Shown here: piece by piece, positions 40,501 through 50,714 of the stretch
Numbering within the stretch: position 1 is the stretch's first letter
How the letters are laid out: each line of letters starts with the position of its first letter
NCBI GenBank assembly: GCA_037954235.1
Contig: JBBMOA010000014.1
Location: 25,064,773-25,128,772 of the forward strand
Length of the DNA stretch: 64,000 nt
Reading direction: 5' to 3'
Origin: Aulostomus chinensis
Taxonomy: Eukaryota; Chordata; Actinopteri; Syngnathiformes; Aulostomidae
The notes under the pieces: generated by a model
What the model was told of the DNA's origin: nothing
What the model saw: only the letters and a program-made list of their open reading frames with translations
The model's database searches: none
Made by a program: the position numbers and the translations under genes

Positions 40501-43500
40501 TCAGGGGATAGTTTTAGCCTCAACACGTTATTGTGTCTTGTCTTTAACCTCTGTACCTTAAAAGGTGTGGCATTCAAAAAAACAATTAGCCGTACTCATA
40601 CTGTTGAAATTAACTACATTCTGAGAGAAGCAGCTTCAGCTAAGAGCTTGATGACTTTGAAAAGGTGTGTAAAACCAGTACTGTCAACAGTGGTGAATAG
40701 TCACACCTATCTACAGCTATAAAAATACGGATGGTCCTTTTTAGTGCTTTGGTCCCCTGTTAAAAAGAACCTGCCTCAGGGCCATGAGCAGCTGGGTTTC
40801 CCCACCACTGTTATTTCTTTGATGCCGTCATACGGCAGCTTCATAGCCAACTGGCATATGACAAGTTTCATCTGATCTGCCTGTGTTTGTCCTTCATCAT
40901 TACACATTAACACCGATATCGGAACATTCACCAACAGCAGAGTTTAATGATACTAGTCTGGAGGATATTGAAGTTTTGGTTTATGTCTGTTTGTTGACGT
41001 TTAGCGGAGTGGAAGATTAACCACACGTCCCTCTGAGAAGGGTGATCAGGTATTCAATCTATAATATCCAGATGTCGCAGTTTTCCACCAGCACTTGAAT
41101 GCAGCATGCATTTGTGGATCTTTCCGGTGCTGGTGACATGGAAAGAATCTCAGAACACCACACGCAAATGTAACCTGGTTTGTGCCTGTCAGGCACCACA
41201 GTCAATAATCTGCAAATAAATATACAAAGAGAATAATAGGGTGGATATTTCCAAAGGGAGTTTTTTTCCCTTTTTTTTTTTTTTTTTTTAAGCGATCATG
41301 ATCGGATCTGGGAAGTTGAGGTTGACATTCACATGTAGGCAGCCAACCTTTAAAAAGAGGGAAAGAATGACAAGGCACCTGCACAAAGAACACTGAGTGA
41401 GGAATGGAGGTTAAATGTTTTCAAATGTTGACGACTACATGTCGTCAGAGATCAAAATGAAACTGAAGAATATTTGTGACCATGAACATACTGAAGTGTC
41501 ACACTTCCTGCGTGTCTGTATCCCAGGCTCATTTGGAGTCTTTGTCCTCACTGACAGAGCAAAGTAATTATATTCTGCAGGTTGTAGCCAGGTGCACTTG
41601 TCTCAACACCCTGTGATGGCACTAGCAGCAGTCTATGCAGAGCAGCATGACATGGGGACACTGTTTACGACTCTACATGCCACTGGGTTTTGAATTTTAA
41701 TTTAGATTTCAACAAAATACCTTATCATCGCAAAGAAACACAGAAGCCACTGTACTTAAGAGAGAAGGTCATTGTGCTTAGAAGGGGAATTATTTCATCT
41801 TGCCACTTGTGGTTCCATCAATCCATAATTACATGTTCATAAGCTAGCACGGTAGGCCTGTCAACTTCAAGTACCCTGTAGCGTGTTGTGTGTAAGGGGA
41901 ACATTTGATTTTATGAGGATGAAGTGGATGGAAACCTCCACAAACCTTAATTACTGCTCCAGTTAGACTGAGATATTTCAAACTATCACAAACCCAGCTA
42001 AATATAGAATGCCTCATTGCCTGGGTTATAATTAAATGAGTCGACTCATGTGCAGATAAAACAAGTCAATCTCAAGTTATCAAGAGGAGAAAATACAACA
42101 AACCAACAAAATCACCGCAGTGTTCTCAACACAAGTCAAACCTGCTCTGACTGAGACTTTAAGCTACTTTCATGATGGACAACCATCAGTGGTTGTGTGA
42201 GGAAATGATGGTGCATGTACAGTCTGCCGTTCGTGCAAATTATCTACGCTTCAAGTGCTGAAAGCAGTTTCACGATGGCATTTTCAAGCCGGATTGGACA
42301 GGTTTTTTTTGCTTACAATGAGCCACGAACCATATACATTACTAACAAATGCACTGTGTTCTGAAGACCTGCACTACCTACGACCCTGGAAATTACATGC
42401 ACTTTACTGTGGTGCATCAGCACAGAACCATGACATGCCTTTTCTTTGCTGCAGTATTTTTGCACTTCTTCTTACCATTGTGCAACTCCAGTAACCTGCA
42501 TGTTATTGATGTGTGCTCGCAAGTGAGTGTTAAAGTGTAGCATTTATACCTGACTCTGTGGTTTCACAGCCTCAGTGAGGAACTGTGCCTGCAACGCTCT
42601 GCTTGGGTAATCCAAAACAGTTTAATTTTCTCAGAGAGCTGTTTCCTGGAGACATGGTGATTGATTCATTAGACGACCAACTAAACCCTACTTTCAAGCA
42701 TACTGCTCCAGTGATTCAGCAGCCTTTTGAAGCTCGATCTACTTTGCACAATGGCAATAACTGTGCAATCAAAGATGTCATACTGATTCAGTGTGGAAAA
42801 TTGGATCTTAGCAATGCAGATGCATCTAGTAAATGTATTCCCATTAGTTTGAAGGAGGTGAAATGAAGCATGCAGCAGCAGGGGATTACATCCAAACATT
42901 TGGCTAATACAGAGTACCATGTGGGACTGTTCCTATGATAGTATGGCTATGGCAAAACATCTATGACCCAATAAATGCAGAGCAGTAATCTGAGGTGTTC
43001 TAGCAATGACCCAGTGGATTGCTCTGAGGCTGTTTCCACCAGGAGTGTGGGCACACACATTTGGAGACTATTTATTGGGCAGCTCAAAGCCTTTTGCTTT
43101 GTTAAGCAAAGCTTTAGCCGGCCTCCTTTGTACAGCCAGTGTACAAAACACCCAGAGAAGTATGCAGGAGGAGAGACTTCCTGACAGCTCATTTAACATT
43201 CTGCCTGCTTCCACCCACTTAATCTGGAGCCCCCACCTCTATGACGCTAACAGAACATCATGCCAGCTTTCCCTTTACAGGCAGTTTTTTCAGGCACTTC
43301 CACCATTACCTCTACACAAGATCTAGAACAAGTGGCATTTTCATTGCAGCCTGTGTATGCATGCTCCTGCTCCTGACACACTTGAGCCCAGTCGGGTACA
43401 TTAATAAATGATCGAGGCAGAGCTGACGGGATTCACGCCCGCCTGGCCACCAGCTGCAATTATAGCACACATGTCAGAGCGACTCACCGCCATCGGAGAT

Positions 43501-46500
43501 GACCCAATCAAACATGCCACTGTCTGGATGAGTACTGGTTGACAAATAAAGTCGCTTCTCACTGAGAACAGGGACAGAATTCACTCCTACAGACTAGCTG
43601 GAAGCCTCGCCACAGGCCTGCGGGGTCTTAAGAGGCTTAACAGTTGAACAACCCAGGCCATTTTACCAGACCCACAACAAAATGAGGCTAACCACAGCAA
43701 CTCACTTTCTAAAACCCTACAAATCTCTAAGATTACATAAGGTCAAAGGTTTATTCATCTTGCTTACAATACTTTCAAGGAGTGACCACAATCAACATGC
43801 AGAAATTCTGTCTACCTGACTGAATGACGCAAGGATGGGTGGATGTATTTTTTTTTTAAGCCCAAATGTTAATGGGAGATGAGAGAAGTTGCACTATTAT
43901 GGAATTTAATTACTAAGTGGCCCACATAGCTCATAATGAGAAATGATTCATTGATGAGAAATGTTCCTTTTCAATAATTCAAGCCTGCTGTCATATTTAT
44001 GCTCATATGTGATACACAAACGTCTGTAATTTCATTATCATTTACGACAGCCCTACATTTGGTGACACTGGGTGGGTTAAAACACATCACTATGAGCACA
44101 AACAGTTGCTGCATGGTCAACACTTTATTTTCCATCGTTGCAATTTTATCAAATAATCTACTTGATTAGAAAATTTCTGACCACAATATGCTATGCTTAG
44201 ATTGTTGCTTAAAGTGCTTACATGTTAGAGATGGTGTATCTACTAGGAAGTAAGCCTCTGCTTCTCTCCTCCTTCCATACAGGACACGTAAAAAAAAAAT
44301 TCAGGGGTCGACAACCTTTTGGTAAATAAATGCCACGTGAACGTCCATGTTAGTGTGGCACCCCAGACTCTGCACACCTGCGCATTCTTCATACTCTCTG
44401 GAGGACTTCCATCATATGAGACTGAAGATTTCCTCCCTAAGATCTGCATTCAAACTATAAAAAAATGGAACAAAGCTATTTTCTTGTGAGTACCAAAGTT
44501 TCTGATTCTGCATGATGCTGGCTAACAATTTGGCACTGATGAAGTTTGAGAGCACATCTGAATTATCCTACAAGTTATTAGGAGGTGGGGGTGGGGCGGT
44601 GATGTACGGGAGGGGTGGGGTTGAGAATTGCAATCTCTAGTATCTCCACAACTAGATGTCACTAGATGCTGAACACCGACCATAAATGTCACGCCACCCT
44701 CCACCACAAGTTAACTAGAAAATGTAAGCATCGTGTAGCAAAGCAAAAAGTTAAAGGTAAAGTCTGATGAGTTACAAGCTTAAATTTCAAAGCGCTTTAT
44801 GCAAAACCCATCAATACCCTGAGTCAGGGGCCGTAGCTATGGATTACTTTTCAATATTTGTTCCTTGTAAATTTATTGATTACTTATCTGTTAACCCCCA
44901 CAACCTCACAAACATTGGAGAAGTTACTCCTTTAAACTTTTTGGGAAAGGTCAGACATTTCTCAAAAAAAACCAACCCAAACAAACAAAAACACACAAAA
45001 AAAACTGTACTTGTAAGAAATCTTGTGCAATTGATCAAACCGCAATCATGAAGACAGACTGGGCTATTATGTACAGACAGACAGACAGATTACTTTATTA
45101 ATCCCTTTTGGACGTTCCGCCAGGGAAATTACAATCTCCTACACATTCGCAGCACTGTTACCATGAAGGTAAAAAGAATAGACATAATAAAACTGTATAG
45201 AAAAATAGAAGAGAAAAGAAAACAAAAACTATATAAATATATATATGTATATGTATATATATGTGTGTGTGTGTGTGCGTGTGCCTGTGTGTACCTGAAT
45301 GTGATTTTGTATATGTGCATAGTAACAGGAATAATAATAATATAACACCACAAAACACAATGCATGAAATTTCTGAACAAATCGGCACAAATATTGCAGA
45401 AACATTATTTTTTGGGGGTATAAGATACTTTTCGCTATTGTATTATTTTGGAAGCAGTAAAGCACAACTGCACAAAATCTATAATAAATGTATCAGTGAT
45501 TTGGGCATATTTTTCTTGCACGAGCAAGTAGACTCATACCATCTGTGTTGCATCACGGTTGCACAATTAAGTTTTTCACCAAATCAAGCACCGCACCTTG
45601 GCAGGTGATTGGATGAACCGCCTGTGTACCACGACCTATCACACGTTACCTTGAGCCAATCAGATCAACGAACTGATGTAAGACGCTGAAGCGATTTGGT
45701 AGAAGAGTAAAGACAAGCTCTCAGTGGTTTTCTTTGCTTTTCTTTGACGGTAGAAATGCTCACCCGTTCTTAAATAACTGATACTGTAGCAGCATCGGCG
45801 CTAGCCTCTCCAGCCGCCATAGTTGATATGACCAGTCATTTCTCGCTGTTGTACACACAAACTGAAACCAGATGAGGTTCCTCGAGGGACCTCATGACAT
45901 AATAATCTAGCTAATCCAAGCTAGCTTGGAAAGTTAACCACAAGTCCCCAAACCAAAAATATTAATTCTAGTGTGATGTAAAATAGAAAATGGCATCAAA
46001 TCCTTAAAATATCAAAGCTGGAAGCAAAGAATGATTCATTTAAAAAAAAAAAAATTTTTGACCTAAGTAGTTGTTTATTTATTTCCTGTCGACAGATCAA
46101 TGAGTGAACTGACTCTTTTAGCCGTTGTCTTAACCACCAGCACAGCAGGACAGCAGGACATCATCAATTTTTCACTGTCGATGTGCAACAACAACATGAC
46201 TTGGGTGTGTAGCGCCAACATAGGTTCACTATTACTGGCATACTAACTGTGACTCTGATTTAAAAAGGAACAAGATGGTATTTGATTCATGACCACAATA
46301 GACTAGATGATCAATAGGAGCTGGCGAGGGTGTGAACCGTGACTAATGTGGTTCATTTGGCAGCCCAAGACCTTTAAAAAAAAGACCATGAACACATCTG
46401 TCCTGATTATCAGTGCACAAAAACACAAAGTAAACCTTAAGATTCAAATCATGTCTCAGCTAGCTCAGTGTCATCTTATAGGAAACAATTGTGTTGCCAC

Positions 46501-47245
46501 ACAAAGCCTCAGAATGACTGTCTGAGGGTGTGGGCGAGCAAAAGCTGAGAATGGAGGCAGAGATGGAAGAGATAAATCAAGAAGATGCAAAGACTGAGTC
46601 TATCATGCACCATGCTGACACTGTGTACTTGAGCATTTGATGAAAAACAGAAACTTGGTGAGTCTCAGCCAGCAGCCTGGAACAATACCAGGGCAGAGAC
46701 TGCAGCCACACAAGTTATCTCATCGCTCCTGACAACCTGGGTGTGTCTCACACACACACACAGGAATATTTACCAACTTGGTTCATCCTCAGCATCAGAC
46801 CTCCAGCTGCACTGTGTCCCAACATGCAGAAATAGCGAACACGAGCAACACTGGAACATCTATGAGCCAGTTTTAAACTGATGGACGGTTTACGAATGGA
46901 AGTAGTTATTTTACTTGTGTACCGCAGGCTACAATTACTCACTCCAGTCATTGTGTGACGCCTCTAGAGGGTGGTAATAGGAGTGAAACGGTAACCTGCC
47001 CGGCGTCACGAACATTTCCTTTGACTCTCGGCAACACGTTCAAACTCGGAGAAGGCAAACGGGATCCAGACTAGCTAGCTAAAGCAACTTGCTGACAGCC
47101 AGGACTGCAGGTGCAGCGGGTTCACCCACCAACGGCCCACATTCAACTTTCCCTGCAGAATTAAACACGTCTTACCACTCTGCTCTCCCAGAAACACGAG
47201 TTTGAATTTTCTTAACGGGTTCCCAAAGTCACTGCCCACGGACAT
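9240..47245 (-). CDS. rab6b: rab6b, Rab6-family small GTPase (5 exons, 3' part outside window)
   Basis: This is a Golgi-associated small GTPase that recruits motors and tethers for retrograde traffic between endosomes, Golgi and ER; mammalian RAB6B is mainly neuronal. Five exons splice in frame to residues 1-134. Visible motifs are the P-loop GEQSVGKT (20-27), switch I ATIGIDF (44-50), DTAGQE (68-73) and NKTD (126-129), including the lysine and glutamine known to control GTP binding and hydrolysis. The peptide NINSFQQTSKW has the TS found in RAB6B where RAB6A has TT. The next gene upstream is slco2a1, as in human. The exons for the SAK motif and the C-terminal CSC prenylation site (human total 208 residues) were not found between 1 and 9239, so the gene probably continues past the left edge. 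Introns 1-4 are about 25.3, 7.7, 2.4 and 2.2 kb. Confidence 0.96.
9645..10048. mobile_element. fold-back MITE-like element, copy 1 (rab6b intron 4)
   Basis: The terminal arms, GACTCCAGAATG followed by AAAGAGCC at 9650-9673 and the inverse GGCTCTTTCTGCATTCCGGA at 10021-10040, are imperfect inverted repeats that continue inward. A perfect 18-bp inverted pair lies at 9803-9820 and 9891-9908, around a core containing GAGCTAAAAACAAGCTC. No coding frame was seen, so it is a non-autonomous palindromic DNA element. A related copy lies at 28930-29240. Confidence 0.7.
11528..11633 (-). CDS. rab6b: rab6b coding exon 4
   Basis: The exon is 106 bases and encodes VRLQLWDTAGQERF through VVVYDIT, with the DTAGQE switch II motif and catalytic glutamine 72. 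The acceptor is CCCCAG and the donor A|GTGAGT (phase 1). In mammals RAB6A has two alternative versions of this exon; only one version was seen here. Confidence 0.97.
11634..14019 (-). other. rab6b: rab6b intron 3
   Basis: This is non-coding. It holds a tRNA-derived SINE at 12262-12516; nothing else was recognised. Confidence 0.85.
12262..12516 (+). mobile_element. SINE-like element
   Basis: It has ggttttgggttcggacctc, then ccctgagcaagacacttggc, and a tail of gtgtgaatgagtgatag with gcgcattgagc. This layout, with a tRNA box-B-like head, 'gagcaagacactt' and 'gtgaatgagtg', is typical of teleost SINEs. Confidence 0.7.
14020..14073 (-). CDS. rab6b: rab6b coding exon 3
   Basis: This 54-base exon encodes 18 residues from ATIGIDF to EDRT. 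It holds switch I, with the conserved threonine that contacts magnesium and the gamma phosphate. The acceptor is AACCAG and the donor ACG|GTAAGA. Both boundaries are phase 0. Confidence 0.97.
14074..21821 (-). other. rab6b: rab6b intron 2
   Basis: This 7.7-kb intron has a (CA)n tract at 19529-19571 and several A or T homopolymers. No RNA gene or extra exon was recognised. Confidence 0.85.
19529..19571. repeat. (CA)n microsatellite
   Basis: A pure CA run of 43 bases. Confidence 0.95.
21822..21880 (-). CDS. rab6b: rab6b coding exon 2
   Basis: The exon is 59 bases, with acceptor CTTGCAG and donor CAG|GTAGGT. With the base carried over from exon 1 it encodes [20 protein letters not shown], which completes the P-loop (GKTS) and leads to switch I. 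It ends in phase 0. Confidence 0.97.
24682..25047 (+). repeat. ~350-bp interspersed element
   Basis: It starts gctgcacggtggtgcagtgg and ends gacgatggatggatgg, with all internal landmarks of the family. The head segment carries a partial local repeat (gagccctgg ctcgagc). Confidence 0.9.
25561..25655. repeat. CGTGA pentanucleotide array, 19 copies
   Basis: Nineteen tandem CGTGA units cover 95 bases. Eighteen are identical and one, at 25606-25610, is TGTGA. The joined units repeat TGACGTGA, so the array presents many ACGTG and TGACG cores. It lies in rab6b intron 1. Confidence 0.97.
28295..28343. repeat. (GT)n/(GC)n alternating purine-pyrimidine tract
   Basis: About 49 bases of alternating purine and pyrimidine, GT changing to GC and back. 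This sequence class readily forms Z-DNA. Confidence 0.9.
28930..29240. mobile_element. fold-back MITE-like element, copy 2 (truncated)
   Basis: The left arm GACTCTAGAATGCAGAA at 28934 matches the arms of the element at 9645-10048. Its core has a perfect 21-bp inverted pair at 29101-29121 and 29176-29196, followed by the shared GTGTTTGTGGATTA. The right terminal arm was not found, so the copy is probably truncated. Confidence 0.6.
34486..34645 (+). mobile_element. DNA transposon remnant
   Basis: The text cagcgtttctcagccctctt, cccactgccctgcacgtttt and gtccctgctcc matches the start of a MITE widespread in fishes ('tggttctcaacc...ctgcatgttttagatg'). The matching inverted right end is missing. 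Confidence 0.5.
36395..36442. repeat. perfect 19-bp inverted repeat (hairpin)
   Basis: The arms are at 36395-36413 and 36424-36442, separated by a 10-base loop. The left arm reads CAAGAAACAAATCCTGCCA. It lies in rab6b intron 1 and has no known role. Confidence 0.85.
37000..37839 (-). mobile_element. hAT-type DNA transposon remnant
   Basis: The ends, TTGGGGTGCAACGAAAT on the left and the inverse of TAGGGGTGTTACGAAAT on the right, are inverted repeats of hAT type. They are flanked by an 8-base target duplication, GTCCTGAG at 36992-36999 and GTTCTGAG at 37840-37847 (7 of 8 match). Just inside the left end is the characteristic CACGAAACAATACGAAATAC. The 840-bp length is too short for a full transposase. 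A decayed BED-finger frame lies inside on the minus strand. Confidence 0.75.
37454..37615 (-). pseudogene. truncated BED-finger transposase N-terminus
   Basis: A 53-residue frame starts MEKDEVEQVADAPSSNKSVV and continues WTYFGFPCKR to VCQPW. SVVWTYFGF is the typical start of the BED zinc finger in hAT and ZBED transposases. The second zinc cysteine is replaced (CQPW) and a stop follows, so it is not functional. Its location inside the hAT ends at 37000-37839 supports the assignment. Confidence 0.6.
45073..45130 (-). mobile_element. short LINE-type 3' tail
   Basis: Three ACAG units are followed by attactttattaatccctt and cagggaaattac. This motif ('ACTTTATTAATCCC...GGGAAATT' with a tetranucleotide run) recurs at the ends of many fish retroelements. 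The family is not certain. Confidence 0.5.
45233..45292. repeat. (TA)n(GT)n compound microsatellite
   Basis: Alternating TA passes into GT repeats, with interruptions. Confidence 0.85.
47176..47245 (-). CDS. rab6b: rab6b coding exon 1 (start codon)
   Basis: The ATG is at 47245-47243 with adenine at -3. The exon encodes 23 residues, beginning MSVGSDFGNPLRKFKLVF and ending LGEQS, plus one base of the next codon. The donor is G|GTAAG (phase 1). This start matches the start of all RAB6 proteins, but the frame stays open upstream for 126 more codons, as described in the findings. Confidence 0.96.
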
Positions 47246-47373
47246 TTTGAAGAAGAGGAGGAAGTGTGGGGACTCGAACACCGGAGGACTGTCTGGGTGT
47301 GTGTTCCCACTCGGTGCTGGACAGTGAGGATGCTGGCTGGACGAAGACGGCGGTGATGTTGCTTCCCGTTCAC

Positions 47374-47376
<3 letters not shown>

Positions 47377-47447
<71 letters not shown>
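47377..47447. repeat. (CT)n microsatellite in rab6b 5' leader or promoter
   Basis: This is an uninterrupted CT dinucleotide run of 71 bases, read as (GA)n on the rab6b strand. It lies 132-202 bases upstream of the start codon, so it sits in the 5' UTR or proximal promoter. In the frame of rab6b it reads as alternating arginine and glutamate codons. Confidence 0.95.
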
Positions 47448-47451
<4 letters not shown>

Positions 47452-47640
47452 TCCCTCCCTCCCGCCCCCTCTTCGTGACGGTAACCGCTGCTGCACCGGG
47501 CTCTGACGCTCGGGGTATGTGAGGTTTTTTTTTTTTTTCACCAGAGGGCCTCTGCGCAGGCGCGGTCGTCGGTGAACTGACAGCCGTGATATAAAATGAC
47601 GTCATGTGCATTGGTGCAGACATGTCAAATGTTTTTGCTC
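47440..47640 (-). promoter_or_regulatory. rab6b: probable rab6b core promoter region
   Basis: This stretch lies 200-400 bases upstream of the rab6b start codon. It holds a full palindromic CRE, TGACGTCA, at 47597-47604. An NRF1-like TGCGCAGGCGC is at 47553-47563, and a CTCF-like TCACCAGAGGGCC at 47538-47550. CpG density is higher than in the surrounding AT-rich DNA. CRE plus NRF1 sites are common in neuronal and housekeeping TATA-less promoters. The only TATA-like string, TATAAAA at 47590-47596, reads on the plus strand, pointing away from rab6b. The transcription start is inferred, not seen. Confidence 0.6.
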
Positions 47641-49119
47641 ATAAACTTCTTTCGTTCAACGCAAACAGTAATTGAAGGTTAATGTGGCAGAAGTCAAACA
47701 TTTAAAAATGGAATTTTATCCTGTACAGACGTAACCCGTCACTTGTAGTAACTTCCTTACTTATTGTTCTCAGTATAAACTTAAAAAAACAACAACAACT
47801 CTGTGTCCTGAGCAAGAGAAGCACAAATCTCATTGTGCCACAGATATGTAAGATTATTCTCACTCTGATCCCAAAGTTCCCATCTTGCCAGTTGGTACCA
47901 TTTTCCATCCTTGGCTGGTAAAAGCTCCCATTTTCAAAATACACTCGCCAATAATATACCCTAGAATGCATAATCTCATCTACTTATGCAAAATTTATAT
48001 TTTGAACAAAATATACTACATATAACCCTATGATGTTCACTCATTACTGTAGAGTATATACTGTCATATTCTTGCCAATTAGTGATTAAATGATACATTG
48101 AAATGTTTTGTGTCCTTTTCAGTGCTGATTCATTTTAGTTCAATCAAATTATGTCAGTTATTTATGAAAATGTTGGTTATAACAAGCTTTCAGTTCCATT
48201 GTTGTTGTTCCTTTGTTTTCACGTTGAAAGAGAGATTCATTCCATTTTGGTCAGCATTTCATTCAGCAGCAACAGGAAATTGGTGACAGATAAAGTTATT
48301 ATTTCGGTGCTGTGGGTTGTTTACAGTGGTTGGTCTCCCTGTAAATACATGTTTGGCTGAATTCAGATCAGCCAAACTGATGAAATTCACAAAAAGGGAT
48401 TATGTTCCCTCTAGAGACTCAATGTGGATGAATCCTGTCTGGGCCTCATTGCATGTCACCTGCCAGGCTTTTGTGTATAGCGGATATACAAGGACTCCTC
48501 CAGACATCCTTTTGAACTCAAATTTCTAAATGTCCTCATCAGTGCGTGGATGAGGGATTTTTACTCCTTCGGTTATCCGAGAGAACAATGAGATCCAGCT
48601 GGATTATGTGTTCACGTGAGAGCAGGTCACATCCAAGTAGATTACTGGTCCTGTTACCTTTTCTTATTTATGCTGCAGATTCATTTGTTGGTTTATTAAC
48701 ATTTTGACTCCTTAATTTAAAACATAATCTTCATTCTGAGTTAGAGTTTTTGAGGAGCCGATGGTCTCTCACAGTTTGTAATAATGCTGACTGCTCCCCC
48801 TGACCTGTTAATGGTAAGATTTACCACCATGTTCAACAGAATGTGAAGTTGTGCTTGTCTGTTCTTTTGACTGCAGGTGTGTTTGTAGGTTTTGGAAGGT
48901 TTGAGATGGTGTTATTTGCCAGGAATGAAAGGAATGAGTGGCTTTGAAAAGAATCATCAGTTGTCAGGCCACAGCTCCATCTTCAGAGAAGTTGGCCCGT
49001 GTCTCGCTCACACACGTTAACATTGTTGCTCCATGCTCCCTGCATGCTTGGGAACAGTCAGCTGAGGTCCTGGTTCTCTTCTTACCTCAGAACCTGTTCA
49101 TGATGCAGGCTGCACGGGT

Positions 49120-49605
49120 GAAAGGGAAAGAAGTAAACATGAGAAAGTAAGAAAAGAGAGGCTAGCTCTGAAAAGAGAGTAGTATCCTCAAGGCAAGGAG
49201 CATTTTAAAGAGACGGGAGAGGGGAAGGCCTCGAGGTAGGAACAGGAAGCAGCCTTAAGGAAATTCAAAAGGAGCTGCATTGAGAAAATAGATCCCCAAA
49301 CAAAGGGAGAGAAGAAGCCTCAAGAAAATAAAGGAGACCATTATCAAGGAAAGGAGAAGCCACAACCCAAAAGGAAGCGCATAACAACATTCACAAGGAA
49401 GGGGAGTTTTCTATAGGACAAAGAAAAGGGTCATCCTCAAAAAAAAAAAAAAAATCAAAGGATTATTCTCAAGGAAAAGGAGAAGAGAATCCCCATGGAA
49501 ATAAAGAGGAACGTTCTCCTCCAGAAAGGGGGACAAGCCAGAGAGAAGGGAGCAGAAGCACCGTTCAGTCAGAAGGGGGCACAAGAACCCTCCAAACAAA
49601 GAGAA
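49120..49605. repeat. purine-rich degenerate minisatellite
   Basis: For almost 500 bases the plus strand is dominated by A and G. It repeats loose units of 25-30 bases such as CTCAAGGAAAAGGAGAAG, TATCAAGGAAAGGAGAAGCC and CACAAGGAAGGGGAG. Such polypurine stretches can form triplex DNA. Confidence 0.65.
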
Positions 49606-49920
49606 GCAGGAGCATCAGCGTTGGCGGCTGTGAGGGAAGTGTCAGCATGTTCGTGTTGCAGGTGAGCTAGTTTGAACTTCTTTATATTCAGTTTCTTAAA
49701 CAGAGGCACTAAATCACTGTAAGGGAGCTTGAGATGAACAAACTCTTGATTCGGTGTTTGTACTTTTACCTCAATCTTTGATTTGTAGTGGGACATTCAA
49801 TGATATGAACATGAAGGGGAAAAAACTTGGCGGAACCATTAACAGGCCAGTGACACGTGACCCCAACTAAGCGCTGCATTTTATAAGATTTCAGAGGTCA
49901 AAAAGGTTGGGAACCACTGG
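49600..49920 (-). mobile_element. DNA transposon (hAT-like) end
   Basis: On the minus strand the sequence begins CAGTGGTTCCCAACC (49919-49905) and continues with TTTTTGACCTCTGAAATC, the usual opening of a fish hAT-derived element. A 75-codon frame inside has no recognised domain. The other end is not clear and may have been lost in the purine-rich repeat. Confidence 0.5.
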
Positions 49921-50714
49921 TTTCATCTTCAAGCATATTTTGTATTTTAGAGGCTTGTTCCGTCACCTGTTGTGTGAAATTTCCATTTTAAAAGATGTTA
50001 AATGAAGTGGGATAAAGAGTAAATTGCATTCTGAAATGGAAATGTTAAGGGGCATAAAATGAAAACAGCTGCAGGCCGCATTCCAAAACAAGTCTGAAAG
50101 CATTCTGAGTCAATCAAATTAGTGAAGTTTCAGCCAGACAGCTAAATAATGAGCTGAAACAGCTTTGAAGCTCATAAGGGATCTGGAGTTGCTGACAACT
50201 CTGTTGGCGAATCACTCAACACATCGCTGCCATTACCAAGCTCCACTGTTTGGGATGCCTTTGAATTACATCCTCGTGCTCTTGTTTGCTGCTGCGGCAA
50301 CACACCAGAACTAAAATACCACGTTTTTCTGTTTACAGTTACCTACTGTGTAACCGTGCAATAACGTAGTAATGACCACAGTGCAATCATGTAAAAAAAT
50401 TAAATAAAAATCTTGTAATATCACCATGGATTGACGGTCAGAACAGTAACACGCTGACGACACAGATGGATCGATCTCATCTCAAGATCTCTAGACGTGA
50501 AAATACACTGAACTCGAGAGCTGGACAACACCCTTCCACAACACTGACTTTAATTTTGATCGATTAGATGGGAACCACTTCCGGAATCAGGTGTTAAACA
50601 TCTGTTAAAATACTTAAAACTGCCACTGAGATTGTTGCTTCTGCAGAAGGTGTGTTCAGGGCCACACTTGTCCTTGACCTCTCTCCCTCTCTCTCTCTCT
50701 CACACACACACACC

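Larger units (their letters stand above)
21881..47175 (-). other. rab6b: rab6b intron 1 (25.3 kb)
   Basis: The intron contains a ~350-bp element (24682), the CGTGA array (25561), a Z-DNA-prone tract (28295), a fold-back element (28930), a DNA-element remnant (34486), a 19-bp-stem hairpin (36395), a hAT element (37000) and a LINE-type tail (45073). Long first introns of Rab genes often hold enhancers, but no specific one can be proved here. No nested gene was recognised. Confidence 0.8.

Noticed and set aside
40354..40722. 122-codon plus-strand frame in rab6b intron 1
   Set aside because: No domain, no duplicate and ordinary intron composition.
47590..47596. TATAAAA as the rab6b TATA box
   Set aside because: It reads on the plus strand, opposite to rab6b; I mention it only as a possible divergent signal.
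49569..49796. 75-codon minus-strand frame starting MSHYKSKIEVKVQTPNQEF
   Set aside because: It lies inside a DNA-transposon-like element and continues into the purine-rich repeat; no recognised family.
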